Source: CAYSDH01 sp964429805 (GTDB lineage: Bacteria; Bacteroidota; Bacteroidia; Flavobacteriales_D; JABDKJ01). Taken from it: a DNA stretch of 18,028 bases. The position numbers were made by a program, and so were the translations under genes. Positions 1 through 11,100 of this stretch are shown here, piece by piece (position 1 is the first letter of the stretch; each line of letters begins with the position of its first letter). The stretch covers positions 1 to 18,028 of the forward strand of contig CAYSDH010000063.1 of the NCBI GenBank assembly GCA_964429805.1, given 5' to 3'. Below the pieces are notes generated by a model. It worked only from the letters and a program-made list of their open reading frames with translations. It made no database searches and was not told the origin of the DNA.

Positions 1-2
1 AC

Positions 3-416
3 CTAGCAGTATTTAAAACCCGCGTAGCGACAGCTGAAAACGAGCTTGCTGTGCTTTCTGGCCGAAATGAATCATATAACGTGATGGCACCGTGGTCTGG
101 ACTTCTAGCCATGGCCCCCGAGCCTGGTGTGGTCATGCAACTCACTGACACACTGCAAAAAGTAATGATTTTCCCAGTCAACGTAGATCAGATGAAGTAC
201 ATCTCAAATCACTCGATGCTCTGCAAGGAAAACGACAAGGACAAAATCAAGAGCTTTCAGATTGAAGAAAAAGTACAGTTTCTAAATGGTCGCCAAGTAT
301 CTATGGGCTCTACCCGAGTAGATGGCAGCGGATTAGACATCGGACTGTTTACCGACTGTATTATCAGGTGTGACACCATAAGGCTGGGAGAATACATCAA
401 AAGGAGGCTCTTCTAA
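3..416 (+). CDS. C-terminal part of a probable HlyD-like periplasmic adaptor (5' end outside window)
   Basis: The reading frame is open from the first complete codon in the window to TAA at 414-416, so the 137 visible residues are the C-terminal part of a longer protein. A GTG at 51 is not a credible start, because the coding sequence continues in frame upstream of it. The visible part begins with a stretch that could end a coiled coil (TRVATAENELAVLSGRNESY). It continues with a lipoyl/barrel-sandwich-like segment (VMAPWSGLLAMAPEPGVVM) and then a beta-rich tail ending GEYIKRRLF. This order (helical hairpin, then AP-x-x-G, then beta-barrel) is that of HlyD/RND-type membrane fusion proteins, which bridge inner-membrane transporters to the outer membrane. 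Homology is judged by eye from a fragment, and another beta-rich envelope protein is possible. It overlaps the next gene by one base (TAATG), so the two are probably cotranscribed and translationally coupled. Confidence 0.5.
   Translation, partial: LAVFKTRVATAENELAVLSGRNESYNVMAPWSGLLAMAPEPGVVMQLTDTLQKVMIFPVNVDQMKYISNHSMLCKENDKDKIKSFQIEEKVQFLNGRQVSMGSTRVDGSGLDIGLFTDCIIRCDTIRLGEYIKRRLF
401..407 (+). promoter_or_regulatory. Shine-Dalgarno-like AAGGAGG for the VTC gene
   Basis: AAGGAGG lies 8 bases upstream of the ATG at 416, within the last codons of the preceding gene. It favours the ATG at 416 over the in-frame ATG at 422, where spacing would be 14. Such a full match is noteworthy because Bacteroidota genes usually lack strong Shine-Dalgarno sites; no comparable site precedes the other starts in this window. 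Confidence 0.6.
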
Positions 417-1192
417 TGGTAATGCGCTACGAGTTCAAGTACATTGTTGATCTCTCCATGCATGAGAAATTGACTCAAATGATGCGGCCATTTGTGGCCA
501 TGGACGAGTTTGCTCTACTGGACAAAACACCAGGATACACCGTCCGAAGCATATACTTCGACACGCCAAATCTTCACTTTTACACAGAAAAAATTGAGGG
601 TGTTCCTAATAGGAAAAAGCTCAGAATCAGAGGCTACAACAAGCCTTGGGTGAACAAAGATGTTTTCCTTGAAATCAAGAGGAAGCACAGAATTCCGATG
701 ACTAAGAATAGGGCAAAGACAACCTATGTCAACATGCTCGAGATTTTGGGCGGAGAAAAAGACCTATACGATGCTTTTGAAGGCCGAAGCGAAAAGACTC
801 AAGACAGCGCTCAGAAGTTCATGTACAACTTGAAGAGTGGCAACCTACAACCCGTAGTACTAGTTACTTATGACAGACTACCCTACCACTCTATTGCTGA
901 CAAAACCATTCGCATCACGCATGACATGAACTTGAGAAGCATGCCTCTGCCAACCCTCGATGACCTGTACTCTGACGACCTGAAATCGGTCATGGACGGA
1001 AAGTTTATCTTGGAGGTAAAGTTCAATAAGAAATACCCTACTTGGATGAGAAAGATTGTTAACACCTTGAATCTCAAGCAGTGTTCAGCTTCTAAGTATT
1101 GTATGTGTATAGAAAATCACGCCATGCTGCCGGACAAACATCAGTACAGAATACTTTCGGAAGCAGCCTTATTTCATAAAAATCGTGCTTGA
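416..1192 (+). CDS. VTC-domain (CYTH/TTM superfamily) polyphosphate polymerase-like protein
   Basis: This 258-residue protein has the hallmarks of the VTC catalytic domain, a triphosphate-tunnel metalloenzyme fold that in the yeast VTC complex makes polyphosphate from ATP. Visible tunnel motifs are RYEFKY at 4-9, VRSIYFDTP at 43-51, KLRIRGY at 68-74, FLEIKRK at 84-90, TYDR at 151-154, R166 with D170, ILEVKF at 198-203 and SKYCM at 226-230. These give the alternating basic and acidic strands (R/K for phosphates, E for the metal) expected in an intact tunnel. No membrane segment is evident, so it is probably cytoplasmic and may work at the membrane with the DUF4956 protein encoded next. The start at 416 overlaps the upstream stop and has a good ribosome site; the in-frame ATG at 422 is an alternative. 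The stop overlaps the following gene by 8 bases. The fold assignment is firm; polyphosphate as the product is inferred from the family. Confidence 0.88.
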   Translation: MVMRYEFKYIVDLSMHEKLTQMMRPFVAMDEFALLDKTPGYTVRSIYFDTPNLHFYTEKIEGVPNRKKLRIRGYNKPWVNKDVFLEIKRKHRIPMTKNRAKTTYVNMLEILGGEKDLYDAFEGRSEKTQDSAQKFMYNLKSGNLQPVVLVTYDRLPYHSIADKTIRITHDMNLRSMPLPTLDDLYSDDLKSVMDGKFILEVKFNKKYPTWMRKIVNTLNLKQCSASKYCMCIENHAMLPDKHQYRILSEAALFHKNRA

Positions 1193-1862
1193 AGATTTTC
1201 AAAATATAACAACGTTTAACGCCACGCCAGAGCTTATCATTAAGAATCTGGCCATCTCACTGATTTGTGGCGTTATTATCTCACTAGTGTACCGCTGGAC
1301 TTATAAAGGACCGTCATACTCCGCTCAATTCACTAATTCGCTGATTTTACTTGGCATGATTACGACCATCGTAATCATGGTAATAGGAAACAACCTAGCC
1401 ACGGCATTTGGACTAGTTGGAGCGATGTCTATCATCAGGTTTAGAACTGCCGTGAGAGACGTACAAGACATCGTATTTATCTTTTATGCCCTATCTATAG
1501 GTCTTGCAGCGGGTGTTGGTTTTGGAGAACTAGCCATAATTGGGACCATATTCATCTCAATAGTGGTGATTATTATACTCAAGACTAACTTCAATAGGCC
1601 TAAAAGAAGAAGCTACTTGCTTCAATTGAAATACACCTTAGACCTTGACGAAGCTGCCCTAGAGAGCCTTTTAAAGAGACATTGTAGAGACATTAAGCTC
1701 GTTAACCTTCAAACGCAAGACGCCACAGATACAATTGAAGCATATTATAATGTAGCATTGAAAAATCCGAAGGCGAATAACGACTTGATTTCGGCACTCA
1801 AAAACGAGCTTTCTGTTGGTCGAGTGAACCTCTATTTTGACGAAATCGAAGCTCCGGTATAA
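1185..1862 (+). CDS. DUF4956 integral membrane protein
   Basis: The product has 225 residues. The N-terminal half is strongly hydrophobic, with likely membrane spans near residues 18-37, 52-68, 96-112 and 114-133. The C-terminal third (about 135-225) is soluble and mixed alpha/beta. The family signature GAMSIIRFRTAVRD is seen at 79-92, between the second and third spans, and is diagnostic of DUF4956. Genes of this family commonly neighbour VTC-domain genes in bacteria, as here, which suggests that the two proteins act together at the inner membrane, perhaps in phosphate polymer handling or transfer; the function is not established. The start chosen is GTG at 1185, inside the end of the VTC gene (8-bp overlap). 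No ATG gives a full N-terminus and no Shine-Dalgarno site is visible, consistent with translational coupling. No stem-loop terminator follows, only T-runs at 1896-1903 and 1907-1913. Confidence 0.85.
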   Translation: MLEDFQNITTFNATPELIIKNLAISLICGVIISLVYRWTYKGPSYSAQFTNSLILLGMITTIVIMVIGNNLATAFGLVGAMSIIRFRTAVRDVQDIVFIFYALSIGLAAGVGFGELAIIGTIFISIVVIIILKTNFNRPKRRSYLLQLKYTLDLDEAALESLLKRHCRDIKLVNLQTQDATDTIEAYYNVALKNPKANNDLISALKNELSVGRVNLYFDEIEAPV

Positions 1863-2061
1863 CATTATTTTCCACTTTCCGTCTAATCTAACCAATTTTT
1901 TTTCACTTTTTTTCACCCCTATTCTGAGCCAGATTCTAGGCATCTCAAAGTTCCATTTCTTCCAGTAAAATAAAGTGCTCCAGAAGCGAAACCTTTATTC
2001 TCCTGCCACGTACAATAGATTAGTTTATCGATAAATTAACACCATTCGTCTAAATAAATAC
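1863..2061. other. Intergenic stretch upstream of the first giant adhesin promoter
   Basis: No gene is supported here on either strand. The only notable feature is a pair of T-runs each followed by CAC (T8-CAC-T7-CAC, 1896-1916), which lack a GC-rich stem and so are not a standard intrinsic terminator. The rest is ordinary AT-rich sequence leading into the promoter at 2062. Confidence 0.5.
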
Positions 2062-2093
2062 TTGACACGGCCTCTTTTTCAGGCATATTTTTG
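2062..2093 (+). promoter_or_regulatory. Bacteroidota-type promoter of the first giant adhesin gene
   Basis: TTGACA at 2062-2067 and TATTTTTG at 2086-2093 match the Bacteroidota primary-sigma pattern (TTG near -33, TAnnTTTG near -7). There are 19 bases between TTGAC and the -7 box. The spacer holds a short inverted repeat, GCCT (2070-2073) and AGGC (2081-2084). The -7 box ends 68 bases before the ATG at 2161. A near copy of this promoter precedes the second giant gene. Confidence 0.75.
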
Positions 2094-2109
2094 TGCCAGC
2101 TAAAAGAAC

Positions 2110-2133
2110 GGGAGAAAACACTAAACACCTCCC
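2110..2133 (+). promoter_or_regulatory. Small 5'-UTR hairpin before the first giant adhesin
   Basis: GGGAG (2110-2114) can pair with CTCCC (2129-2133) across a 14-base loop. It would lie roughly 10 bases into the transcript predicted from the upstream promoter. The five base pairs are GC-rich but the loop is long, so the structure is modest. It may stabilise the mRNA 5' end or be fortuitous. Confidence 0.3.
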
Positions 2134-2160
2134 ATAGTTTTAAGGATTTTAATTAACGCT

Positions 2161-5100
2161 ATGAACACAATTAACACGAAAGTCCAGGGACGATTATGCC
2201 CTTGGCAGATTTCTTCAAAGAGTTTTACTAAACAAAAACACACCATGGGAACATTACGTTTGCTCATGGCTTTTGTAGTTTCATTTTGTTCAGTCACTAT
2301 GACTGTTCAGGCAGAAAACGCTGAAGCCGTGAATGCATCAGAGTCATATGATTCTGAAGAAAGTTGCGGAACAATTTCTGGAGTGCATATCTACGATCAG
2401 TCTTCTGATCAGTCAGTGTATGGACCAATTCAGAATGGAGACCAGATAGCCCTGAGCTCTTTACCAGCTCAGTACTACCTTGTTACGGAAGTATCAGGAA
2501 ATATCGAGAGTGTCAGATTTCAAGTTGACGGTTACGATATCACTGAGAACACCCTGCTTTACACTTTTCCTTCTGGTGCCGAAAACGGCAACAGCTGGGC
2601 AGGATCAGTTGGCATACACAACCTTACCGCTACCGCATACAGCTTAGACAACAAAGGTGGTCAAGAATGTGGCAGCCTATCTCTTCAGTTTGAGCTTACA
2701 GGCTCAACTGCATGTGATGCCCCGCTTACCATTGACCAGTGGAACATGACTAACGGAGGCACTGTGTGCAATGACGATTTCGCGTCCACCATAGACTCCC
2801 ACTATCAGTCTAACAACCTTGACCTAATATCTTTTGGCGACCCCACGTGTGCAGATGCTTGCGTCAGCGGAGTATCCATTACCTTTAATCTTGCTGCATG
2901 CGATTATTCAAATTCATCTTCTAATCCGAGTAACGTCAATGTCAACTACCCTATTGAGTTAAACGGAGTGGTTATCGGGCATTTTAATCCTACCGAGCTT
3001 CCTTGTACTTACAATGTCTGTGAGTCTGGTTCAAACCACACTCAATTCTTTACCATCGACCCAAACAATTTTAATAAGAATGGGAACAACGTTCTTGATT
3101 TAAATTTTGTGGATTACTCGACAAACAACGGTGGACTGCAACACATCTGCGTAGCCAACCTTGTACTTGACTTCACAACCAGTCCTTGTGGTTCGTCTTG
3201 TGACAACGTCACTGACCCAGGTTCTATCTACAGCAACAACATGGTTTGTGCTGGAACACCTATTACAATAAACAGTAGCAGTCTTCCAAGTGGAGGAAGC
3301 GGAGCGATAGAGTATGTATGGCTCGTTAATCCTAATGAAGCATCATTTGACGGTGCAACGGCTATTATCTCAAACACTCCCTCACTTACTATCTCCCCAA
3401 CAGAGTCTGGATGGTATAGAAGATGTGCTCGAAGAAGTGGCTGTGAAGATTATGACGGAGAAACTAACTGGGTACACATCCAAGCAGAAAACTGTGGTAT
3501 TGTAGCACCTAGCGCCCCAACGTGTTCAGCCGGGGCTCTTTTATGGCAAAACAATGTTGACATCAACAACCTCTCTGGAAGTTATGGCATACCGCAATCT
3601 GACGTACGATTCGTTGATGGATCAACTACAATATTCTGCATTCCTGGCCCATATCCAGCGGCATTTAACAGTGCGGTGACACTTAACATTGATGAGGCAG
3701 TATCTTGGGATGGTTATAACTACCGTGTCAATGTCAATCAAGACTATGAGCAGTGGAAGATTATTTTCAAGAAAGACGGAGTCGTTCAATATGAGTCTCA
3801 ATACACACCAGACATTGGTGACAACGCATTTAGCTCTGAATGGTCAGGTGCTCTTGATCAAAACATCTTTTTACCAAACGGAACAGACGAAATTTGCTTG
3901 GTACACATCGAAGACGACACGTATGGAGAGGGATCATTCAGCTCAGCAAACTCTGTAGTTCCTTCATCAGTCTGTATCTCAGCTATTTCTACTTGTGACT
4001 TAACTGTAGACTTAGGACCAGACCGGTCAACTTGTGGTCAAGACGTAGCACTTACACCAACAGTATCAGGCCTTACAGATTGCCCAGAAACGTGCGAATA
4101 TCAGGTGAGCCCACCAGACAGATGTCAAGACGGAAACAGCTTTGTGTTTTATATAAACAACGCACCAGGAGGAAGTGCATTTAGCTCAAATGACGCCACT
4201 TTTGTCACTCACTCTGACGGGACAGCACAGTTTCAAGCGACAGCGACTAACGGAACAGACAATGTTGTAGTTGACATCACATATTCAAACTACACCACTA
4301 CCTCTCCTTCTGACAGTCCAAAAGAAAATATCTGCGAGACTACTAATACAGCCGGATGGAGCTACTACCAGACAACAACTGGAACTGTAGTTTCTGAAAA
4401 CCACGGTTCATACACTGTAAGCCGCAGAGGCCCTTCATTCCAACTAGGAAACACTGCCATGCACATTGCACCGGGCTTTGGTGGATCTGGTTGGTTTAAC
4501 TTTCATGGTGGAGACGGCACGTACATACATGGTGATGTAAATGTCAAGCTAAGTGAGACATGCACTACAGTAACAAACAACGACCTTAGCTATGAGTGGT
4601 CTAATGGAGCAACGACCGAATCTATCTCGGTTAGCCAAAGCGGCACTTATTCTGTAACAGTTACTGACTGTAATGGATGTACAGCTTCTGACAATGTAAC
4701 AGTAACAATTACTGACGCTCCAGTTATCACGCCAATCGGGCTTGATGACAACGAGATTACAGTTGAATGTGGCAGCGACTTCCCAGCGGTAACATTTAAC
4801 AACGGAACTGTTACGAGCTACGAAGAGTACTCAGCTGACAAAGTGTGTAAAATCGACTTGAGTACACACCCAAATTACAATTGGACTAACTTCTGGTTTC
4901 ATCAATTTCCTGAAGCATACAACAAGCACTTTGTGTGGAGTGATGGATATGTGATAATCAATGATGATCAGACTGTTGAACTTAAAGGTAAAGTAGAGAA
5001 TGTTGAGCTACCTGGTTCTGGATTTCTGATACACTACTACTTTGAGACACTTCAAAATCACAGTGACTGGATCGCTGGAGGCGGTTACGCCAATGGAGAT

Positions 5101-8100
5101 TCTGAAGCTGCAAATAGACAATATGCTGCGGTAGATTTTAATAAGCCTAACTCAATTGTAGGTTACGGTGAGTTCGCTAACTCTGACCTACAATTAACTT
5201 CAGCTGGTGACCTGGCCCACATGGACATCGGACCTAGAAACGTCTACGGAGGATACGGATTCGGATTCTGGATTGATTATGAAGGAACTGTAAATGGCAT
5301 GCCTGCTGGAACCAGCACCGGCCTGAGTGGAGCAAACCACAACGACATGTATTCTGCGCTAAATGAGTGCAGCTCTGACCTTGGTAACGACTGCTACCAA
5401 AGAGTAATCAGAGAGTGGACAGTTGAAGATGCTTGTGGCGTAGAGTGCACATTTATACAAAGTGTAATTCTAGAAGACTCACAAGCTCCTACTTTAATCA
5501 ATAGTCCTGAAGACATGACAATCTCATGTAACGAAGGCCCTGGAAATGACATGGCCACTTTTGATGACGCTTGTGATGAGGAGCTAGATGTGGACTTCAC
5601 AGAAAACTCTGTAACAAATAACGATGGATCTGTTACTATAACACGCACATGGGTGGCAACAGATGACTGTGACAACTCAACAACACATGTACAGACTATC
5701 ACTGTTGCACCATGTGATGTAAACGTGGGTGACTATGTGTGGTACGACAACAACCAAGACGGTATTCAAGATGCAAACGAACCACCAGTACCTGGTGTAA
5801 CTGTAAACCTTATCGGACCTGGCCCAGATGGTCTATTCCACACGGCTGACGATGTTATAGTTGACACTCAAGTGACTGACGGAAACGGACTATATCTATT
5901 TGAGGACGTAACTCCAGGCACGTACTGCATAGAGTTCTTAGCCTCTACACTTCCTGCTGACTATGTGTTTACGGCACAAAATCAAGGAGGAAATGACGCG
6001 ACTGATTCTGATGTTGACCCAGTAGGTAAGACAGATTCATTTACGGTAGTTGCTGGAGCAGAAGACGACCTTACTTATGATGCAGGTATCTACACGTGTC
6101 AAGACATTATAGTGAGCTCTGAGCCTGCTGACATGACAATCTCTTGTGATGAGACTGTCCCTGCTCCTGTTGAGCCAACATTCACAGACGGTTTTGGAAC
6201 TGCGATAAGCGTAGCGTTCAGCGAGACTGTAAACGATTTAGACTGTGGAGAAGAAATAATCAGAACATGGACAGGAACTAGCCAGTGCGGTGAGTCGCTA
6301 ACAGTTGACCAAGTCATTTCAATTGTAGATACTGAAAGCCCAGTAATCGCATTTACACCAGAAGATGTAACAATCTCTTGTAATGACCCGCTCCCTAGTC
6401 TCTTATTCCAGTTTCAAGACAACTGTGACTTCAACCTTGAACTCACTATGAACACTGAGACTCAAGACTTAGGCTGCGGAAACGTAATGTACACATTTAC
6501 TCAAACGGCAACTGATGACTGCGGTAACTCAGTGTCAGGTTCTGTATCTGTCACACGTATTGATGACGAAGGACCAGCAGTAGTTAGCGGACCAGCAGAC
6601 ATGAACCTTTCATGCGAAGAGACTGTGCCAGCGCCAGAAGCACCAGTATTTGAAGATGCGTGCGATGGTGATGTGACTGTCACATTTGATGAGCAAACAT
6701 CTACTGACAATAACGCAGTAACGACTGTAACAAGAACATGGACAGCAACTGACGAGTGCGGTAACTCTACAACATATGAGCAGACTATTACTATTGCTCC
6801 GTGTGATGTCAATGTTGGAAACTACGTATGGTATGACAACAACCAAGACGGTATACAAGACGCAGACGAATTACCAGTTGAAGGAGTATCTGTTAACCTC
6901 ATCGGTCCTGGACCAGATGGTATCTTCCACACGGCTGATGACGTCATAGTTGATACTCAAGTAACTGACGAAAATGGACTCTACCTCTTCACGAGTGTAG
7001 ACCCAGGTACTTACTGTATAGAGTTCTTAGAGTCGACTATTCCTGCTGACTTCGTGTTTACGGCACAAGACCAAGGTGGAAATGACGAGACAGATTCTGA
7101 TGTCAATGAGACAGGTAAGACGACTTCATTTACAGTAGTAGCTGGGCAAGATGACGACCTCACGTGGGATGCAGGTATTTACAATCCTGTGAACGTAGGT
7201 GACTTTGTATGGTATGACGACAATCAGGATGGAATTCAAGATCCGAATGAGCTTCCTGTGTCAGGAGTAACTGTGACACTTATTGGACCAGGTCCTGACG
7301 GATTGTTCCACACAGCTGATGACGAGATTATTGACACGCAAGTGACAGATTCTAATGGAGAATACCTCTTTGAAGATGTGGCTCCTGGAGATTACTGCAT
7401 CGAGTTTATCGAGGCTACAATTCCTTCTGACTATGTGTTTACTGCACAAGACCAAGGTGGAGATGATGCCGAAGACTCTGATGTTGATGAGAATGGAAAG
7501 ACGACTTCATTTACAGTGGTTGGAGGTCAAGATGACGACCTTACTTGGGATGCAGGTATCTACGAGCCGGTCAACGTTGGTGACTTCGTATGGAATGACG
7601 TAGACCAAGACGGTATACAAGATGCAGACGAAGAGCCTGTACCTGGTGTAACAGTTACATTGATAGGACCAGGTCCTGACGGAATCTTCCACACGGCTGA
7701 TGACGAAATTGTTGACACACAGGTAACAGATTCTAATGGAGAATACCTCTTTGAGGATGTTGTTCCTGGAACATACTGTATCGAATTCTTAGAGTCTACT
7801 ATTCCTGCTGACTTTGTCTTCACGGCACAAGACCAGGGAGGAAATGACGCGCAAGATTCAGACGTTGATGAATCAGGTAAGACAACTTCATTTACAGTGA
7901 CTGGTGGTCAAGATGACGACCTCACGTGGGATGCCGGTATCTACCTTCCTGTCAATGTTGGAAACTACGTATGGTATGACAACAACCAAGACGGAATTCA
8001 AGATTCTAACGAACTGCCTGTTGAAGGTGTAACTGTAGTGCTTTATGGACCAGGTCCTGACGGACTCTTCCACACAGCAGATGATATTACAGTAGACACT

Positions 8101-11100
8101 CAGGTGACTGATGCGGACGGACTATACCTCTTTGAAGATGTAGACCCAGGTATGTACTGTATCGAATTTATTGAAGCAACCCTACCTACTGACTTTGTAT
8201 TTACTAATGCTGATCAGGGTGGTGATGACACTATTGACTCTGATGCAAGCGAAAACGGTAAGACTCTTCCATTCACTGTAACAGGTGGGCAAGATGACGA
8301 CCTTACTTGGGATGCCGGTATCTATGAGCCAATTAACGTAGGTGACTATGTATGGTATGACGTAGATCAAGACGGAATTCAAGATCCTAATGAGTCTCCA
8401 GTTGAAGGAGTTACTGTAACACTTATCGGACCTGGTCCTGACGGAATCTTCCACACGGCTGACGATGAGATTGTTGACACCCAAGTAACTGATGCTAATG
8501 GCGAGTACTTGTTTGAAGATGTTGCTCCAGGAACGTACTGCATCGAGTTTATCGAGTCTACATTGCCTGCAGACTTCATCTTCACGGCACAAGACCAAGG
8601 TGGAGATGATACGCAAGATTCTGATGTAGATGAAGATGGAAAGACTTCTTCATTTACCGTAACAGGTGGACAAGATGACGACCTAACATGGGATGCTGGT
8701 ATCTACAGCCCAGTCAATGTTGGAGACTTTGTATGGTATGACAATGATTTTGATGGAGTTCAAGATCCAAACGAAGCCCCAGTAGAGGGTGTAACAGTAA
8801 ACCTTATCGGGCCTGGTCCTGACGGATTGTTCCACACTGCTGATGACGTTATAGTTGATACTCAGATTACAGATACTAACGGAGAGTACCTTTTCGAAGA
8901 CGTAGCTCCTGGAACATACTGTATAGAATTTGACTCTTCTACCCTGCCTAACGACTACTTCTTCACTGCTCAAAATCAAGGTGGTGATGACGCTCAGGAC
9001 TCTGACGTAGACGCTGACGGCAAGACGACTTCGTTTACAGTAACAGGTGGACAAGGTGACGCCCTTACATGGGACGCTGGTATCTACAGCCCAGTGAACA
9101 TAGGTAACTACGTGTGGTTTGACGATAACCAAAACGGTATACAAGACCCAAGTGAAAACCCAGTGTCTGGAGTAACTGTTCAGCTTTACGGACCAGGACC
9201 TGACGGTCTATTCCACACGGCTGATGATATCTTGATAGATACTCAAGTAACAGATCCGAACGGTGAATACCTGTTTGAAGATGTTGACCCAGGTATGTAC
9301 TGCATTCAGTTTGTAGAATCTACTATCCCTGCAGATTACTTCTTTACAAGTGGTAACCAAGGTGCTGATGACAGTGTTGACTCTGACGTAGATGGTGCTG
9401 GTAAGACAGGAGCCTTCAACGTAGTGTCAGGTCAAGATGATGACCTCACATGGGATGCTGGTATTACAACGTGCAGCGACATTACAGTTGAGCCAATGCC
9501 TGCTCCACTAAACTTAGAGTGTGACGAGACTGTACCTGCTCCAGTTGAGCCAAACTTCGTAGATCCGTTTGATGATAATCTGACAGTGACTTACAGCGAG
9601 GTGACAAATCAACTGGCATGTGGATACGAGATAGTAAGAACATGGACTGCGACAAACTACTGTGGCAATATAATGACTGCTAATCAGGTTGTGACAGTGA
9701 CTGACACACAAGCTCCAGTAATCACATTTGCACCGCAAGACGTTGTGATTAGTTGTAACGATCCTCTTCCTGCATTGATTTTCCAATTCCAGGATAACTG
9801 TGATAATTCTCTATCACTTTCTACAGAGTCTGAAAGCCAAGTGCTAAATGACTGTGGAGACATAGAGTATACATTCACGCACACTGCGACTGATGATTGT
9901 GGAAACTCAGTATCGGGATCAGTTAAAGTAACTATCGTTGATGATGAGGCTCCGGTACTAATCGCTCCAGCTGACTTAGAGGCTGACATTACGTGTGAAG
10001 AAGCTGATTACCCAACTGCACTCGAGTACATTGCTGGAACGTTGACTGCCATGGAGGCTCACGCTTTTGAAGCGAGCATCGGACAAATTTTTGCGCAGTC
10101 TGACATTATTCCACTAGGAGTAACAGATAACTGTGATGATGACGTAGCTTGGGAGGCACAGCCGCTTCAGATTGACTATAACGTTAGCTGCCCTATTAAG
10201 GCTAAGTTAATCTGTCAATTTGTAGCCGTTGATGATTGCGGTAACGTGTCTGACACGCTTACAACTGTCGTGAACATTGTTGATCAAGAAGCTCCAGTAC
10301 TTGAAGGAGTTCCTGCTGACATCACCATGTCATGTGGTGAAGCTCCAGCTCCTGCAAACGTGATTGCTACTGAAGACTGCTCTACAGTACTTGATGTAAT
10401 CTATACTGAAGATATTCAGAGTGCTTCATGCCCTATATCTATCATCAGAACATGGACTGCAATAGACGGTTGTGGAAACGAAACATCTGCATCACAGACT
10501 ATTACAATATCTGACACAGAAGCACCCGTATTATCTGGTGTGCCTGCTGATGTATCTGGAGAATGTGCTGACATACCAGTCGCCCCAGTAGTAACAGCAA
10601 CAGATAACTGTGGAGATGTTGACGTAGTATTCTCAGAGAATGACCAGAGCGTAGGCTGTAACATTAATATTGTAAGAACATGGACAGCAACTGACGCATG
10701 CGGAAACGTATCTACTCAGTCTCAAAGCATCATCTTTAATGACTCTGAGGCACCAGTACTTTCCGGAGTACCTGCTGACATTAGCGGACAGTGTGGACCT
10801 ATACCAGTTCCGGCTGATGTACAAGGATCTGATAACTGTGCAGACATTATCGTTGAATTTGCTGAGGTTAATCAAAGCTCAGGTTGTATCGTTGACATCA
10901 CACGTACATGGACAGCTACTGATGATTGTGGAAACACAACTAGTCAGTCGCAGACTATCTACTATGAGGACACGACAGCTCCGCAAATGATTGCACCAGC
11001 TGACATCACAGTAGACTGTGCTGACATGGACTTGTCTCCAGCAATTACAGGACTAGCTTCTGCAGTTGACAACTGTGACGATGATGTAGACATGAACTTT

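Larger units (their letters stand above)
5485..9948 (+). repeat. Duplicated cassette HYRc - SdrD_B(n) - HYRa - HYRb (n = 1 then 7)
   Basis: Two copies of one arrangement lie head to tail. Copy 1 spans 5485-6570: HYRc (residues 1109-1186), one SdrD_B repeat (1187-1311), HYRa (1312-1392) and HYRb (1393-1470). Copy 2 spans 6571-9948: HYRc' (1471-1549), seven SdrD_B repeats (1550-2435), HYRa' (2436-2517) and HYRb' (2518-2596). Equivalent modules resemble each other more than other HYR modules. Both HYRc end TIT(V/I)APCDVNVG; both HYRa carry CDETVPAPVEP; both HYRb carry ISCNDPLP, FQFQDNCD and TATDDCGNSVSGSV. Confidence 0.8.

Noticed and set aside
51..416. A complete 121-residue gene starting at GTG 51
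   Set aside because: The frame stays open upstream to the window edge and the preceding residues fit the same protein, so this is an internal codon of a gene cut by the window.
1891..1916. T-runs after the DUF4956 gene as an intrinsic terminator
   Set aside because: No stable GC-rich stem precedes them. Transcription may end here by another mechanism, but the sequence does not show it.
8182..9144. Long minus-strand open frames inside the first giant gene (144 and 153 residues)
   Set aside because: They lie opposite repeated coding DNA and recur at similar phases in successive SdrD_B repeats. They have no ribosome site and their products have no recognisable domain, as expected of antisense shadows.
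6808..9465. Regular 381-bp periodicity as a possible CRISPR or satellite array
   Set aside because: The period is a multiple of three, the units vary mainly at third codon positions, and the whole array is one open frame encoding a known type of domain repeat.
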